Shown: positions 16,234 to 24,901, counted from the stretch's first letter. The stretch: DNA of 41,181 nucleotides from JAGVJT01 sp964513205 (GCA_964513205.1 CAZELP010000016.1:1-41181), one strand, 5' to 3'. Notes: generated by a model not told the origin, from the letters alone. Translations and numbers: made by a program.

Positions 16234-17349
16234 TCAGCCTTCGTGTCGCAAACGTTCATATAACGCCTGATATCGCGACACCATCTGAAGTCCTGTAAAT
16301 AAATCCCAATAACGCTTTTCTGCAGCATCTCCCATTCGAGTCGCTGCATCCGGATTTTCCCACATCCAATCCATCGCAGAGCGCAATGCTTTTGGATCGC
16401 AAGGCGGGACCACTATTCCCGTTTCGCCATCTTTATTGATGTAGCTTGTACCAGTCCCAATCTCAGTGGAGATCAGCGGTTTTCCAAACATCGCACCCTC
16501 GAGTAACGATACACCAAATGCCTCGGAACGTAAATGTGAAGGGAATACAATGCCACTTGCCAATTCCAATAATGCCATTTTGTCTTCTTCTGATACTTGT
16601 CCTAAAAAATGAAGATTATTCAGACGAAGTCGAACAGCATGCGCTTTAAGTTCAGCCATCATTGGACCATCACCAACTAAGGCAACTGGATAAGTGCTGT
16701 CTTTAAGCGCATCAAGCAAAATATGTAGACCTTTGTAGTAACGCATCACCCCCATAAAGAGGAAAAAACGCGGGCCCAATTGCTGACGCCAATGATGAAG
16801 CCGTGCTTTATCTTTTAATTCGTACTGACTTTTAGTCAGACCTATTGGAATAACACTCACTTTATCTCGGTACAATTGAAGCACATCACTCGTTTCGACA
16901 TAATGAGGGGATGTTGCGACAATGTTATTCATTTGTTTTAAAAAACGATGCATCAGAGGCTTATAAAGTCGCAACATGTTTTTTTGTCGAACAATATCAG
17001 AGTGATAGGTCAAAACAGACGGCTTTTGAATGCGCCAAAACAAATGTAACAAATCAGCAAAAGGCCAGGGAAAGTGGTAGTGAATGACATCATAATCTTT
17101 TACCAATTTCCCGAAAGAGGTCAAAAGTTTCAAAGAGACCGAATTTGAAGCTAAATTAAATGTTTCTTTGAAACGAAAATTTTCAACCCCTCCCACTCGG
17201 ACGACAGATGACTCAGGGTATTTTGTCAATGACACAACGGCATGCTCAAAGGCACGCGAATCAGACGATGTGGCGATTTGTGTGATGACTTGTTCAACAC
17301 CGCCAAAAGAATCGTTTAAAAAAGTTTTATAGACGTGGAGTATTTTCAT
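16234..17349 (-). CDS. GT4-family glycosyltransferase, first gene of the O-antigen operon
   Basis: 371 aa, GT-B fold. The N-terminus MKILHVYKTF...GGVEQVI is the typical glycine-loop start of GT4 enzymes. The donor domain begins near FFLFMGVMRYYKGLHILLDAL, and SEAFGVSLLEGAMFGKPLIS carries the E-x7-E nucleotide-sugar motif. It probably transfers GDP-mannose or GDP-rhamnose residues during O-antigen assembly in the cytoplasm. No Shine-Dalgarno is visible before the ATG, and the best promoter (-10 at 17360-17365) would give a leader of only a few bases. Its stop overlaps an alternative manC start by one base. Confidence 0.9.
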   Translation of the reverse strand: MKILHVYKTFLNDSFGGVEQVITQIATSSDSRAFEHAVVSLTKYPESSVVRVGGVENFRFKETFNLASNSVSLKLLTSFGKLVKDYDVIHYHFPWPFADLLHLFWRIQKPSVLTYHSDIVRQKNMLRLYKPLMHRFLKQMNNIVATSPHYVETSDVLQLYRDKVSVIPIGLTKSQYELKDKARLHHWRQQLGPRFFLFMGVMRYYKGLHILLDALKDSTYPVALVGDGPMMAELKAHAVRLRLNNLHFLGQVSEEDKMALLELASGIVFPSHLRSEAFGVSLLEGAMFGKPLISTEIGTGTSYINKDGETGIVVPPCDPKALRSAMDWMWENPDAATRMGDAAEKRYWDLFTGLQMVSRYQALYERLRHEG

Positions 17350-17359
17350 GAGCGACGTG

Positions 17360-17388
17360 ATACTACATCATCGATCAGTGAAGGTAAA
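17360..17388 (-). promoter_or_regulatory. candidate promoter of the O-antigen operon
   Basis: TTTACC (17383-17388) and TAGTAT (17360-17365), spaced 17 bases on the minus strand. The predicted transcription start is about 4 bases before the ATG at 17349, which would make the mRNA almost leaderless. This fits the absence of a Shine-Dalgarno. It diverges from the psd promoter within the same 89-base gap. Confidence 0.4.
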
Positions 17389-17401
17389 GAAAAAAATCGT
17401 G

Positions 17402-17407
17402 TATAAT
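17402..17407 (+). promoter_or_regulatory. -10 box of psd
   Basis: A consensus TATAAT followed by GCGCCC, a GC-rich discriminator often seen in growth-rate or stringently controlled genes. The -35 at 17 bases is poor (TGAAGG). The expected start near 17413-17415 excludes the in-frame ATG at 17406 and supports the psd start at 17439. Confidence 0.5.
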
Positions 17408-17438
17408 GCGCCCTCTTCTTCTAAAAAAGGCGTCAACC

Positions 17439-18284
17439 ATGAATTCAGATTTTTTCATTGCACTCAAGCATCGGATGCTTCCCAAGCGCTTGCTCACGAT
17501 ATTGGCTGGAATATTTGCAAATACCCGCTTTTCACTGATAAAAAACTATCTTATTGTGACTTTTATCAAGCATTTTCAAGTCAAGATGAATGAAGCACTC
17601 ATCGAAATTCCTGAAGAATACCCCACTTTCAATGACTTTTTTGTTCGGCATTTAAAACCTGGTATTCGACCCGTGGCCACCAGTGAGATTGTTTCCCCTG
17701 TGGATGGTTGTATCAGCGCTCTGGGGCAAATTCAACATGGCGACTTGCTGCAAGCGAAAGGACGCACTTATAGTGTATCGAGTTTACTGGGTGTGTCGGA
17801 TGATGAAGGTCGGATTTTTGAGAACGGAAACTATATGACTATTTATCTGTCTCCCAAAGACTATCACCGAATTCACATGCCACTGTCAGCCAAACTTCAG
17901 CGAATGACGCATATCCCTGGCGCGTTGTTTTCTGTACAACCCGAAACAACACGTGTCATTCCAAAGCTGTTCGCCCAAAATGAACGTCTTGTCGTTTGGT
18001 TTGAAACAGACAAGGGGCGAATGGCGATGGTTCTCGTTGGAGCAACCATTGTAGGCAAAATTGGCACCACATGGACCGGAGATTTGCCTCGAAGCAAGCA
18101 CATCAAAAATTACGAATACCAAGGCGAACAGATACTCAAATCTTCTGAGATGGGATATTTCAAACTGGGCTCCACTGTCATCATGCTCTTTGAAAAAACT
18201 CATCCCATGACATGGGAATCAGATTTATCGATTGGAAGCCCATTGTCAATGGGACAAGCACTGGCTGCTTATCACGACCGCTGA
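17439..18284 (+). CDS. psd: phosphatidylserine decarboxylase proenzyme
   Basis: 281 aa. It decarboxylates phosphatidylserine to phosphatidylethanolamine at the inner membrane. The self-cleavage motif LGST is present near the C-terminus, with Ser245 becoming the pyruvoyl group and yielding a large beta chain and a 37-residue alpha chain. Other conserved parts are FNDFFVRHLKPGIRP, VSPVDG, YLSPKDYHRIHMP and HIPGALFSV. The start at 17439 is chosen because the earlier ATG at 17406 lies in the -10 box. It stands alone on the plus strand between the O-antigen operon and dotD, with its own terminator. PE supply matters for LPS and envelope assembly, but the link to neighbours is only positional. Confidence 0.96.
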   Translation: MNSDFFIALKHRMLPKRLLTILAGIFANTRFSLIKNYLIVTFIKHFQVKMNEALIEIPEEYPTFNDFFVRHLKPGIRPVATSEIVSPVDGCISALGQIQHGDLLQAKGRTYSVSSLLGVSDDEGRIFENGNYMTIYLSPKDYHRIHMPLSAKLQRMTHIPGALFSVQPETTRVIPKLFAQNERLVVWFETDKGRMAMVLVGATIVGKIGTTWTGDLPRSKHIKNYEYQGEQILKSSEMGYFKLGSTVIMLFEKTHPMTWESDLSIGSPLSMGQALAAYHDR

Positions 18285-18303
18285 TGAATCGTTAAAACAA
18301 ATT

Positions 18304-18328
18304 GCGCTCATTTTTGAGCGCGATTTTT
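18304..18328 (+). terminator. rho-independent terminator after psd
   Basis: A 7-bp stem, GCGCTCA (18304-18310) and TGAGCGC (18315-18321), with a 4-base loop followed by GATTTTT. It ends psd transcription and separates it from dotD. Confidence 0.85.
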
Positions 18329-18356
18329 CCAGCCACACATCTGATTCAATAGATGC

Positions 18357-18385
18357 TTGACAAGTGAAAGCGGTCCTGATTCAAT
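18357..18385 (+). promoter_or_regulatory. candidate promoter of dotD-dotC-dotB
   Basis: A perfect -35 TTGACA (18357-18362) with a moderate -10 TTCAAT (18380-18385) after 17 bases. It would start transcription near 18392, about 29 bases before the dotD ATG. It lies just after the psd terminator, and no other good candidate exists in the gap. Confidence 0.45.
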
Positions 18386-18420
18386 CTAATTCAACTTTAA
18401 TACCTCATTTAAGAAAACGG

Positions 18421-18909
18421 ATGAAACGCAAACTCCTCATATTGACTGTGATAGCATCCATGCTTACAGGTTGCGGGCCTGGACGAACCTTTAAAAAACC
18501 GCCTTATAATGCACCGAGCGATGATGCCAGCATAAAATTAGCTGAGGCGGCAAGCTCTGTCAGCGACTCTATGCTTAAAATGGCCAAAATAGAAAAAGAA
18601 GTCACGCCACCCTCAACAGATAATCTGCGCACCATTCCGAATGCAGCTCCTCTTCAAGCGCGTGCGTCGGTTGATTGGTCAGGTCCAATTGCCGAAATCA
18701 CCGAACGAGTCGCCAAGGCCGCTCATTATCGTTTTCGTGCACTCGGTCAGGCCCCTGCCGTTCCGATTTTAATCAGCCTTGATGTAAACAATCGAAGCCT
18801 TGCAGAAATTTTAAGAGACATCGATTATCAGGCAGGAAAAAAAGCCAATATTCACGTTTATCCAAACAGTCAGGTTGTCGAATTGCGCTATGCTAAAATT
18901 TACTCGTAG
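18421..18909 (+). CDS. dotD: Dot/Icm type IVB secretion lipoprotein DotD
   Basis: 162 aa, close to Legionella DotD in length. The lipoprotein signal peptide MKRKLLILTVIASMLTGC ends in a clear lipobox (LTGC) with Cys18 as the lipid site. The C-terminal half (about 85-160) has VDWSGPIAEITERVAKAAHYRF and the strand pattern of the secretin N-like domain known for DotD. With DotC it helps place DotH in the outer membrane to form the core complex. The start at 18421 gives an intact signal peptide; the GTG at 18364 falls inside the promoter. The end overlaps dotC by 20 bases, coupling their translation. Confidence 0.93.
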   Translation: MKRKLLILTVIASMLTGCGPGRTFKKPPYNAPSDDASIKLAEAASSVSDSMLKMAKIEKEVTPPSTDNLRTIPNAAPLQARASVDWSGPIAEITERVAKAAHYRFRALGQAPAVPILISLDVNNRSLAEILRDIDYQAGKKANIHVYPNSQVVELRYAKIYS

Positions 18910-19813
18910 TTTATTGGTTGTTCTATTCGCCACACTTGTCGGATGCGCAAAAGTGCCTCAACAAGTGGGCGACACAGAGTCACTGGAAGGCCTAAAGGCA
19001 ATGGCATACGCCCGAAAACCCTCCGATAAACACCAAAATAAAAAAGAAAAAACAGGCAAAATACGTGAGATGGCACTGCGGGAAATTGCACTCAGTTTAG
19101 GTGCACAATCGGGCCTTGCTTATCGAGCAAAAGCGATTGACGATGCTCTGCTAAAACAAACACGTAATCTAGACGCCATTTTTGACTTCAATGCGCTTAC
19201 ACTAGAGCACAATGTATTGCCTCCGGTCTTACTTGAAGGACGACATACATTGAATCTTGCCGATGCCCAAACCATTCGTATTTCCGATAGAACTTATAAG
19301 GTCTCAAAACAAGCGCGTTTCATCACAACCCCTCCAAATTGGAGACAATATTTGTGGTTGGATTACACAAAGCCAGAGTACCCACATGTCAGTTTGCTGC
19401 CCAATACACCAGAAGAACGTAAAATATGGTGCTTATACATCGACAGAGGTTGGAAAAATGGTGAAGAACAAGCCAATACCATCCTTGAAGAAAACATCGC
19501 ACGTATCAAAGAAGACTTCAACGGCATGATTTTGTACCGAAAACTGTTGAGCATGAATATGGTATCGCCTCCTTACGTCTCGAATACCGATCTAGGTGTC
19601 ACTGGAGATAGCCAAGAAATCCACATTGATGACCGAGTATTGCGCATCACAGCTCTTCCTGCTCTCAATGTAAACAGCGAAGAGTGGCGCGCAGCCGTGG
19701 CAAAAGATGAAGAAGCCATCGAGCAATTTAATCAAATGGAGCATCGCATTAATTCAACTCAAATTGTGATCTCAAGCAAAACATGGCAGCCTGTTATCGC
19801 CCCCATTAACTAA
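18890..19813 (+). CDS. dotC: Dot/Icm type IVB secretion lipoprotein DotC
   Basis: 307 aa, near the usual length (about 300). The signal peptide from MLKFTRSLLVVLFATLVGC has a lipobox with LVGC, the Cys being residue 19. Typical DotC segments include MREMALREIALSLGAQSGLAYRAKAID-like text around residues 59-85 (here starting IREMALREIA), then LPPVLLEG, FITTPPNWRQYLWLDY, NTPEERKIWCLYIDRGWKNG and LYRKLLSMNMVSPPYVSN. It is an outer-membrane lipoprotein partner of DotD and DotH in the core complex. The start inside dotD at 18890 is preferred because the preceding in-frame codons would spoil the signal peptide. dotB begins 15 bases later. Confidence 0.95.
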   Translation: MLKFTRSLLVVLFATLVGCAKVPQQVGDTESLEGLKAMAYARKPSDKHQNKKEKTGKIREMALREIALSLGAQSGLAYRAKAIDDALLKQTRNLDAIFDFNALTLEHNVLPPVLLEGRHTLNLADAQTIRISDRTYKVSKQARFITTPPNWRQYLWLDYTKPEYPHVSLLPNTPEERKIWCLYIDRGWKNGEEQANTILEENIARIKEDFNGMILYRKLLSMNMVSPPYVSNTDLGVTGDSQEIHIDDRVLRITALPALNVNSEEWRAAVAKDEEAIEQFNQMEHRINSTQIVISSKTWQPVIAPIN

Positions 19814-19828
19814 TTAGCGAGGGTTATC

Positions 19829-20968
19829 ATGACGATGGAAAAAAGCATGCATGTGAACCTCATGCCGGATGAGCCGACTCGTTTTTCTCCTGTTTTTATG
19901 GAAAGGATGCTCGAGCATGCGGAAAAATTGAATGCATCAGATGTGACCATTCAAACCGGTTCGCCAATTTATGCCGAAGTTTACGGTGTGCTCATTAAAA
20001 TTACCAATCGCCTACTTTCAAATACTGAGCTTGGCGATCTCATTAACGCAATTTACGGCCCAAACGCGACAACTCAGCTGCTGTCCGGACGAGATATTGA
20101 CACACATTACGAATTTAGACCCAATCGTGGTGTTCGATATCGTTACCGAGTGAATGCAACCCCATGCCTTGTAGAAGGACACGATGGGATTCAGATTACG
20201 TTGCGGACAATTCCAACCACGCCTCCAAAGCTAGATACAATGGAGCTCCCCGCCAATGTTCTAGAGGCAATTGCCCCCCAAGAAGGAATCGTGTTTATAA
20301 CAGGCGCTACAGGTTCAGGAAAATCAACATTACTGGCGTCGATTATCCGTGATTTGATTGAAAAAGAAGATTCAAACCGTAAAGTGCTGACCTACGAAGC
20401 TCCTATTGAATTCGTTTATGATGAGATCGAGACCATTTCATCTATTGTTAGCCAATCAGAGATCCCTCGTCATTTACCCTCGTTTGCAGATGGTGTCCGA
20501 AATGCATTACGGCGTAAACCAAGACTGATCATGGTTGGAGAATGTCGCGACGCAGAAACCATTAGCGCTGCACTTGAAGCCGCTCTGACGGGTCATCCAG
20601 TCTATACCACACTGCACACATCGGGTGTGGCCGAAACGATGAGGCGTCTTGTCACGTCTTTTTCGGGGGAAGAACGTTTAGGTCGAACCATTGATATCTT
20701 AGAAACTATTCGCCTGTGTATCTGGCAAAAATTGGTGCCAACGGTCGACGGCAAACGTGTGGCATTGAGAGAATACTTGGTTTTTAACGAACAAATTCGT
20801 GACATGCTACTAGAAAGCGATCCCAATACGATTACCAGCACAACACGCAAACTCGTGCGTCAACAAGGACAGCTGATGACGGTCGATGCACAAAAGAAAT
20901 TTGAAGAAGGGGTCATCAGCGAACGCACTTATAAATTGATTATTGCAGGCACAAAACAACAAGAATAG
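19829..20968 (+). CDS. dotB: Dot/Icm secretion ATPase DotB
   Basis: 379 aa, matching the family length. DotB is a hexameric cytoplasmic ATPase of the PilT/VirB11 type that docks on the Dot/Icm machine and powers effector export. Walker A GATGSGKST (159-167), the Asp box, Walker B LIMVGECRD and the His box TGHPVYTTLH are all intact. The N-terminal domain (about 1-125) has the DotB start with SDVTIQTGSPIYAEVYG. GAGGG precedes the ATG at a good distance. It is the third gene of dotDCB and faces the end of dotA with a 14-base gap and no visible terminator. Confidence 0.97.
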   Translation: MTMEKSMHVNLMPDEPTRFSPVFMERMLEHAEKLNASDVTIQTGSPIYAEVYGVLIKITNRLLSNTELGDLINAIYGPNATTQLLSGRDIDTHYEFRPNRGVRYRYRVNATPCLVEGHDGIQITLRTIPTTPPKLDTMELPANVLEAIAPQEGIVFITGATGSGKSTLLASIIRDLIEKEDSNRKVLTYEAPIEFVYDEIETISSIVSQSEIPRHLPSFADGVRNALRRKPRLIMVGECRDAETISAALEAALTGHPVYTTLHTSGVAETMRRLVTSFSGEERLGRTIDILETIRLCIWQKLVPTVDGKRVALREYLVFNEQIRDMLLESDPNTITSTTRKLVRQQGQLMTVDAQKKFEEGVISERTYKLIIAGTKQQE

Positions 20969-20982
20969 ACTCTTGGAAACGC

Positions 20983-23868
20983 CTATCCTCCACCCCCACC
21001 CATACCAACACCAGACTCATCGTCCTTTTTCTTACCCATAAGTTTTTCAGCACCTTTACCAAGATACCCACCCGCCTGTTTGGCCATCTGAGCTGCGGCA
21101 TCGGTTGTCGGTTGAATGGCCTCTTTCATCTGGCTTTTGCCCTCTTCTGCCCACTGGGTGGTCTCTTGACCAGTTTGTTCACTTTGCCCGCCAATCCAGC
21201 GTAACACTTTGTCAGGTAAAACCGCAATTAAAGTAAATGATTTTTGTACGATCGTCAGATAGGTCGTGGTATATAACAAACTTGAAAAGAAAAAACTGAA
21301 AATATACGCCCAAGGCATTGTTGCATCACCCCAACCAGAAGGACCCGTCATGTAACTAAAGATATTTTGAAATCCAGCGCTCATCAACCAAACACCGACA
21401 TAACTAAGCGCAATACCCGCAATATAACCAATCACCATCATCCCCGGACGTAAAAATACGTTCAGCAAAATCATTAATCCCTGTTCGCTTTTACCCATGG
21501 CATCGTGTCCCTCTGGGTATGCAACACCCAATGCCACAATGGGGGCGGCAACCATCGCTTCAATGACCGTAATTAACCAACCAATGGCGCCAAACATAAA
21601 CAGCATATAAGGTAGGAAAGGAATATAATAAGCGGTAATAAATCCAATCCCAAGCATGGCACCAATCCACGCAAAGAAAATAGGAACAAGCAATGTCAGC
21701 AAAGCAAAGATTGGCGGTCCGGCATAAGGTATCATCGCCGCTGTCGCAGCAGCTATCGCCATACCAATCCACGCAGAAGAGGCAAAATTGATGTAAGTGA
21801 TTCCCATTTTTGCCAAAGCAACAACAGGATTAATTCCTTCTGTATCTAAGATTTTAATCCCTTCCACGAAAATATAAGTAAAACCATAAATGACTCCATA
21901 TATCAAAGCATTCGCAAGATACATCAAAGCAACCGCAATAAGTTCAAGAAACGTATTTAATAAATTCAAAATGACGTCATTAATCAATAGATCTGTCAGC
22001 CAAGAGGTGTTGAAAAAACAAATCCCCATAAAACGAATCTCACAAGAACCTCTACCACTCGCTTTCGGTATGGCAAAGTTCGGTTTAAGATTCATATCGG
22101 CCGGCGTCAAATTATTCAGATTAAGCTTTTTCATCCCAGGCTCACCTGGCAAAACCAAATTCAGCGAGTTATCAACATATCCATACACCGTACTTGCAGC
22201 GGTCCCCGATGCAATGGGGTAGCTTGCATTCGCGCTTGAAAAAGACGGTTGTGAAACCGATTTCTGTGCAGATCCGTCGATCAAGTAGACAATTTGGTCG
22301 AGGGGTGTCTCGTCGTTATTAAAATAGATACACAAGTTGGCATAAGGCCCCGAGCACGACGATTTTTGAAAAACTGAAGTAATTTGACTCAAATCAAATG
22401 TAGATTTATCAAGACCAGAATTTTGGTCGACTTCGTTTGTCGGAGAAGCATTCCCATTCAGCTGCACCAAGTTGAAAAAATAACTACCCGCCATGATCCA
22501 ACCGGTTTCTTCTGCTGTTTTCAAAAACTCACGAATGTTGTTAGCCGTTGTGGCATTTTGTGCTTCGCTCATGAGCTTCAAGGTAGGCGCCATCATCGTG
22601 TTATAATCCGCCATTGCGCCCTGAAACTCTGTTCCTTGCAACAACACGGCGATGGATGCAGATGTTTTAGGACCCGCGCCCCAACTGGTACAACTATCAG
22701 AACCTGATTGACACAATACACTTCCATTGAGAGGAACCCCGAACTGATCAACAGCCACTAAAGAGGCATTGTTGGTGTTCGATGCTTTATTAAGATTAAT
22801 TTGAGGGTCGTTGTTGACCATTAACTCTGCCGTTGTGGCCAAAGATGTATACATTTGTTGAACCGCCATGCCGCGCGTCAACTTGACCACGTCCATATCT
22901 GTTGTCGTCATGCTTGAAATAACGGGTGTTTCGACTTGCTTGGTTTTGCCACCAAAATTCACTTGTTTGGTGGTTGTCAACGCATCGGTATTGACTGCAT
23001 TCCATGCCAATGTACCGCAAATCCCATTTAAAAAGGCATACACCGAGCTAGAATCAAGATTGGGCATGGTCACAGAGTAAGATGAAGGCGAGCTGTCACC
23101 AGACTCGGCATCCATTTGAACTTCGAGTGGATTAACGGAATTAATAAAATCAGGCACCGGATTATCACAAAAAGCCTGCATGGTTGCAGATGGGGTTCCT
23201 GCACAAGGGCCACTGGCTTCACCATTGCTTGTGGAGGCTTGATCAAGATACGATTGACGTGTATTTTCCAATTGTTTTTGCAATCCGAGCATACAAACTT
23301 GACCGTAAAGAATTGTGGCGGCCCCGCTGCCAATGGTGTTGCCACCGGTTTGTGTAACCGTATTGAGCGAAGAGCTCGCTTTAATAATGACGCCACCTCG
23401 GTTGAGATAATTTAATGCACTCCCCCAAATTTTATCTGCGACACCGACGCCTTGCACCACAACCCACATGACAAAAATTTGCATCAAGCAATAACCAGAG
23501 GTTTTAGGGATAAGTAACGCAAGACCTATCACGGTACGAATCGGCACCCAAATAGAAGACCATTTGTGTCCCAACATCTCCCCTTCATGCGCAGTATTCA
23601 TGGTTGATACAATGATGATGTACATGATCACAATTCCACCCAAGGCTAAAACGGCAGAATTAAATACAGCCAGCATGGTTCCCATGATCTGACTGCCAGT
23701 ACCATGCAACACACCATCAACAGAACCAAAAATATTACCCAAATACACAATAGACGCATCGCCCGTGGTGGGTGTAAAAGCCATGGCTTGGCTTGTATAA
23801 AGTGTGTCCGATGCAAGGGCACAGAAAGGTAAAAGCAGTAGTATGAATAGCCAGTTCATGCGTTTCAT
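20983..23868 (-). CDS. dotA: Dot/Icm type IVB secretion protein DotA
   Basis: 961 aa polytopic inner-membrane protein. It has a signal peptide (MKRMNWLFILLLLPFCALAS), early membrane segments (ALGGIVIMYIIIVSTMN and IRTVIGLALLIPKTSGYCLMQIFVMWVVVQGVGVADKIWG, both diagnostic for DotA), a large Asn/Ser/Thr-rich periplasmic domain (about 150-600), then a cluster of membrane segments (about 635-880) and a cytosolic Gly-rich tail. DotA is essential for effector export and vacuole control in Legionella and Coxiella. The start at 23868 has AGGAG 7 bases upstream and overlaps the icmV stop by one base (TAATG). Glycines close the protein (GMGGGGG). It is slightly smaller than the 1048-residue L. pneumophila form. 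Confidence 0.97.
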   Translation of the reverse strand: MKRMNWLFILLLLPFCALASDTLYTSQAMAFTPTTGDASIVYLGNIFGSVDGVLHGTGSQIMGTMLAVFNSAVLALGGIVIMYIIIVSTMNTAHEGEMLGHKWSSIWVPIRTVIGLALLIPKTSGYCLMQIFVMWVVVQGVGVADKIWGSALNYLNRGGVIIKASSSLNTVTQTGGNTIGSGAATILYGQVCMLGLQKQLENTRQSYLDQASTSNGEASGPCAGTPSATMQAFCDNPVPDFINSVNPLEVQMDAESGDSSPSSYSVTMPNLDSSSVYAFLNGICGTLAWNAVNTDALTTTKQVNFGGKTKQVETPVISSMTTTDMDVVKLTRGMAVQQMYTSLATTAELMVNNDPQINLNKASNTNNASLVAVDQFGVPLNGSVLCQSGSDSCTSWGAGPKTSASIAVLLQGTEFQGAMADYNTMMAPTLKLMSEAQNATTANNIREFLKTAEETGWIMAGSYFFNLVQLNGNASPTNEVDQNSGLDKSTFDLSQITSVFQKSSCSGPYANLCIYFNNDETPLDQIVYLIDGSAQKSVSQPSFSSANASYPIASGTAASTVYGYVDNSLNLVLPGEPGMKKLNLNNLTPADMNLKPNFAIPKASGRGSCEIRFMGICFFNTSWLTDLLINDVILNLLNTFLELIAVALMYLANALIYGVIYGFTYIFVEGIKILDTEGINPVVALAKMGITYINFASSAWIGMAIAAATAAMIPYAGPPIFALLTLLVPIFFAWIGAMLGIGFITAYYIPFLPYMLFMFGAIGWLITVIEAMVAAPIVALGVAYPEGHDAMGKSEQGLMILLNVFLRPGMMVIGYIAGIALSYVGVWLMSAGFQNIFSYMTGPSGWGDATMPWAYIFSFFFSSLLYTTTYLTIVQKSFTLIAVLPDKVLRWIGGQSEQTGQETTQWAEEGKSQMKEAIQPTTDAAAQMAKQAGGYLGKGAEKLMGKKKDDESGVGMGGGGG

Positions 23869-24332
23869 TACTTTTCTCCTCGCACACCATGTCGATACCA
23901 CTCACGAACAGAGCAGCCAAGCTTGCGTTCTTTGATCTGAAAAAACCAAAAATGATATCGAAATGCCATCGCAAATGCCAATCCGGTCACGGAAAATGTC
24001 AGTAGGAATCCTAGAAAACTACCATTGAAAAGTTGAAATAACGTATAAATCAACAGCAAAACCCCGCATATCGTCAAAAAGACACTGGTGCGAAATAATG
24101 TTTTTTGACGAACTAAAAGTGTTTCTTCGGTCAGACCAAGGCGCTCTTGTGCCTCTACAAAAGTTTCTTGTTTTTTTTCATTCGACTTGGTTGCATTTGG
24201 AACGAACATCTTTTTAAACGAAGACACAATAAAATACCAAAAAGATTTAAGGCCATCCGTCCCTATCCACATTCGAAAGTCAAAAATTTTTGATAAAACC
24301 TGTTTTAACGTGCGTCGCTCTCGCTTTTTCAT
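23868..24332 (-). CDS. icmV: Dot/Icm type IVB secretion protein IcmV
   Basis: 154 aa, like Legionella IcmV (about 150). A basic N-terminal region (MKKRERRTLKQVLSKIFDFRMW with WIGTDGLKSFW) precedes two adjacent hydrophobic helices (about 97-115 and 120-137: FLTICGVLLLIYTLFQLF and FLGFLLTFSVTGLAFAMAF), then a short polar tail with WFFQIKERKLGCSVREW. It is an inner-membrane component encoded with dotA, as in Legionella and Coxiella. The start at 24332 fits the family; upstream in-frame codons would run into the divergent promoter region. Stop and dotA start share one base. Confidence 0.92.
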   Translation of the reverse strand: MKKRERRTLKQVLSKIFDFRMWIGTDGLKSFWYFIVSSFKKMFVPNATKSNEKKQETFVEAQERLGLTEETLLVRQKTLFRTSVFLTICGVLLLIYTLFQLFNGSFLGFLLTFSVTGLAFAMAFRYHFWFFQIKERKLGCSVREWYRHGVRGEK

Positions 24333-24350
24333 AATTTTTACGATCTTCCG

Positions 24351-24379
24351 TTGGACTTTTAAAACGAATACCACATAAT
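24351..24379 (+). promoter_or_regulatory. promoter of icmW-icmX
   Basis: TTGGAC (24351-24356) and CATAAT (24374-24379) with a 17-base spacer. Transcription would start near 24386, giving a leader of about 54 bases. It sits in the divergent 107-base gap between icmV and icmW. A minus-strand TATTAT overlaps this region but has no convincing -35 for icmV. Confidence 0.5.
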
Positions 24380-24421
24380 ATGAGGATAGATAGGAGTCTT
24401 CTGAGTATCCACCAAATAATC

Positions 24422-24437
24422 GTAAAAAAAGAGTAAA
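24422..24437 (+). promoter_or_regulatory. CpxR-like direct repeat beside the icmW start
   Basis: GTAAA (24422-24426) and GTAAA (24433-24437) are separated by 6 bases, matching the CpxR consensus GTAAA-N(4-8)-GTAAA. In Legionella, CpxR controls several icm/dot promoters, including those of icmV-dotA and icmW-icmX. Here the box ends 2 bases before the icmW ATG and includes the AAAGAG ribosome-binding site, so if real it lies downstream of the start of transcription. A single GTAAA also lies just before icmV on the other strand. The repeat could partly be chance in A-rich DNA. Confidence 0.4.
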
Positions 24438-24439
24438 TT

Positions 24440-24901
24440 ATGCCCGATCTGAGTCATGAAGCATGCTTACACTATTGGTTTGACTACCCAGACCCCACAA
24501 TATATCGTGTTATTGCATTTATGGAAAGCGTGGAACACTGGACAGTCGATGGAGATCCTGATCTTGAAAAAGCCATACAAGATCTTGGGAATGAAATTGA
24601 TGAAATCTCGACTATCGATCTTGATAAACTAGCAGAAACAGACAATTTTATACGTCTTGTGGCTTATCTAAAAACAGGACGAGGATTACGTATTTTACAG
24701 GCACTGGATACGGCACACCCAGGTAGCGCATCTAAAATTCTCGTGCACGCAGAAGAAAGTAGCATGGGGATGCCTGATGATCCGGCAAGCTTTTTTCTAA
24801 AACGCAATATTATATTTGAACGCCTACGTTTATTGTCTCGAACATTTGATGAATCTAGACGAAAACTCATTGCTCGCGCATTAGAAGGGGACGACCAATA
24901 A
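24440..24901 (+). CDS. icmW: Dot/Icm effector-adaptor protein IcmW
   Basis: 153 aa, same length as Legionella IcmW. A small acidic cytoplasmic protein that, with IcmS, binds effectors and presents them to the DotL coupling complex. Recognisable segments are MPDLSHEACLHYWFDYPDP, YRVIAFMESVEHWTVDGDPDLE, FIRLVAYLKTGRGLRILQALD and FFLKRNIIFERLRLLSRTF, all strongly conserved in the family. Its stop overlaps the icmX start by one base (TAATG), so the two are translationally coupled. icmS, its usual partner, is not in this window. Confidence 0.97.
   Translation: MPDLSHEACLHYWFDYPDPTIYRVIAFMESVEHWTVDGDPDLEKAIQDLGNEIDEISTIDLDKLAETDNFIRLVAYLKTGRGLRILQALDTAHPGSASKILVHAEESSMGMPDDPASFFLKRNIIFERLRLLSRTFDESRRKLIARALEGDDQ

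Noticed and set aside
18364..18420. Upstream GTG start for dotD
   Set aside because: It falls directly after the -35 box, lacks a ribosome-binding site, and would displace the lipoprotein signal peptide from the N-terminus.
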